A DNA stretch of 64,000 nt from CAXXOK01 sp963675365. GTDB taxonomy: Bacteria; Bacillota; Clostridia; Christensenellales; Aristaeellaceae. The notes under the pieces are model-generated. The model had not been told where the DNA came from. It ran no database searches and was given only the letters and a program-made list of their open reading frames with translations. The stretch lies in contig CAXXVA010000001.1 of NCBI GenBank assembly GCA_963675365.2, forward strand, positions 682,001 through 746,000, read 5' to 3'. Position numbers and translations under genes: made by a program. Position 1 is the stretch's first letter, and the number at the start of each line of letters is the position of its first letter. Of this stretch, positions 63,623 through 64,000 are shown piece after piece.

Positions 63623-64000
63623 CTACCGGTTCTCGGCTTCTCCGGCCAATTGCCGTTCACGCTCATCCACAGCCTCGTGCATATGCAAAAACGCCTGCGA
63701 CAGCGTGCCGATCTCGCCGCGCGGTTTTCCAGGCAGCAGCGCGGGATCAAATGCGCCCCGCCGCATTGCCTCGGCAGCTTTCGTCAGCCGTTTGACAGGC
63801 GCGGTAAACCATGCCGCAAGCAGATACGATAACAGCGCCGTCAGCAGCCCCGCGCCCAGCACAATCCACAGCGCGGTCAGCCGCAGACGGTTTCTCAGGG
63901 TATACAGGTCGCCCACGTCGCGGAGCGTAAGCAGCGTCCAGTCAGCGCTCAGCGGGTCGGCGATCGCGTACAGCGCAGGCATGGAATAAGTATCCAGCAT
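63623..64000 (-). CDS. Sensor histidine kinase, N-terminal part (partial, ends at an in-frame TAG)
   Basis: 125 residues inside the window: the end of an outside sensor domain, a membrane segment (about 41-65, ALWIVLGAGLLTALLSYLLA) and a HAMP domain (about 66-118, PVKRLTKAAEAMRRGAFDP). It stops at TAG immediately before the H-box of the kinase. The first membrane segment is presumably beyond the right edge; the ATG at the edge is probably internal. Confidence 0.8.
   Translation of the reverse strand: MLDTYSMPALYAIADPLSADWTLLTLRDVGDLYTLRNRLRLTALWIVLGAGLLTALLSYLLAAWFTAPVKRLTKAAEAMRRGAFDPALLPGKPRGEIGTLSQAFLHMHEAVDERERQLAGEAENR

Noticed and set aside
63623..63625. Reassigned TAG codon (genome-wide recoding)
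   Set aside because: TAG ends several intact genes in the window at the expected place, so it is a normal stop.

Overview
The window looks like chromosomal DNA of an uncultured or little-studied Bacillota, most likely class Clostridia. The signs are Gram-positive promoters of the TTGACA-N17-TATAAT type, strong AGGAGG ribosome sites, frequent GTG and TTG starts, and families common in gut Clostridia (VanW, phosphodiester glycosidase, SH3-domain secreted proteins, C_GCAxxG redox protein, corrinoid-activator ATPase, YtrA-type GntR with ABC genes). Most of it is GC-rich. A stretch from about 14.8 to 29.7 kb is visibly AT-richer and carries surface-polysaccharide genes. I cannot name the species. 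I see no CRISPR array, no intact insertion sequence and no phage module.

Region by region: 1-5.5 kb is an L-fucose-type catabolic locus on the minus strand (FGGY kinase, fucI, fucU, then a sugar ABC ATPase cut by the left edge). It is followed by a probable regulator remnant and a tRNA-Arg(CCT) gene. 6.2-9.6 kb has a small lipoprotein and an envelope operon (phosphodiester glycosidase, Lgt-like, VanW). 9.7-29.7 kb is a minus-strand polysaccharide cluster of about 20 kb with a promoter at its start and a terminator at its end. It encodes several glycosyltransferases, two hexapeptide acyltransferases, a Wzx flippase, a Wzy polymerase, dTDP-L-rhamnose synthesis (rmlABCD), a probable dTDP-rhamnose 4-epimerase and a chain-length protein. 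Inside it lies a four-gene module with its own promoter: CMP-sugar synthase-like, pyruvate-aldolase-like, acetolactate-synthase-like and KdsC-like phosphatase. I do not recognise a described pathway for this set.

29.9-39 kb holds two large glycoside hydrolases (GH2 and GH106-like), a PP2C phosphatase, a RACo-like [2Fe-2S]/ASKHA protein and a polysaccharide deacetylase. 39-49.3 kb is housekeeping: PNPOx-like protein, TrmH methylase, J-domain protein, four-repeat peptidoglycan-binding protein, then a run NYN/LOTUS - nadE - zinc-ribbon protein - membrane protein - ABC exporter - GNAT. At 49.4-49.57 kb there is an imperfect palindrome of about 170 bp. 49.6-57.1 kb has a GntR/UTRA regulator, a secreted protein, typA, prfC with a hairpin at its predicted transcript start, a C_GCAxxG protein and a serine hydrolase. 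57.2-59.1 kb is a YtrA-type regulator with an ABC transporter. 59.2-64 kb has secreted proteins and a sensor histidine kinase cut by the right edge.

Two genes are interrupted: the acetolactate-synthase-like gene by a one-base shift in a run of five A, and the histidine kinase by an in-frame TAG. Both could be real lesions or sequence errors. The aldolase / TPP enzyme / CMP-transferase / phosphatase module is the best candidate here for an undescribed pathway, probably a CMP-activated 2-keto sugar acid made without a PEP-dependent synthase.
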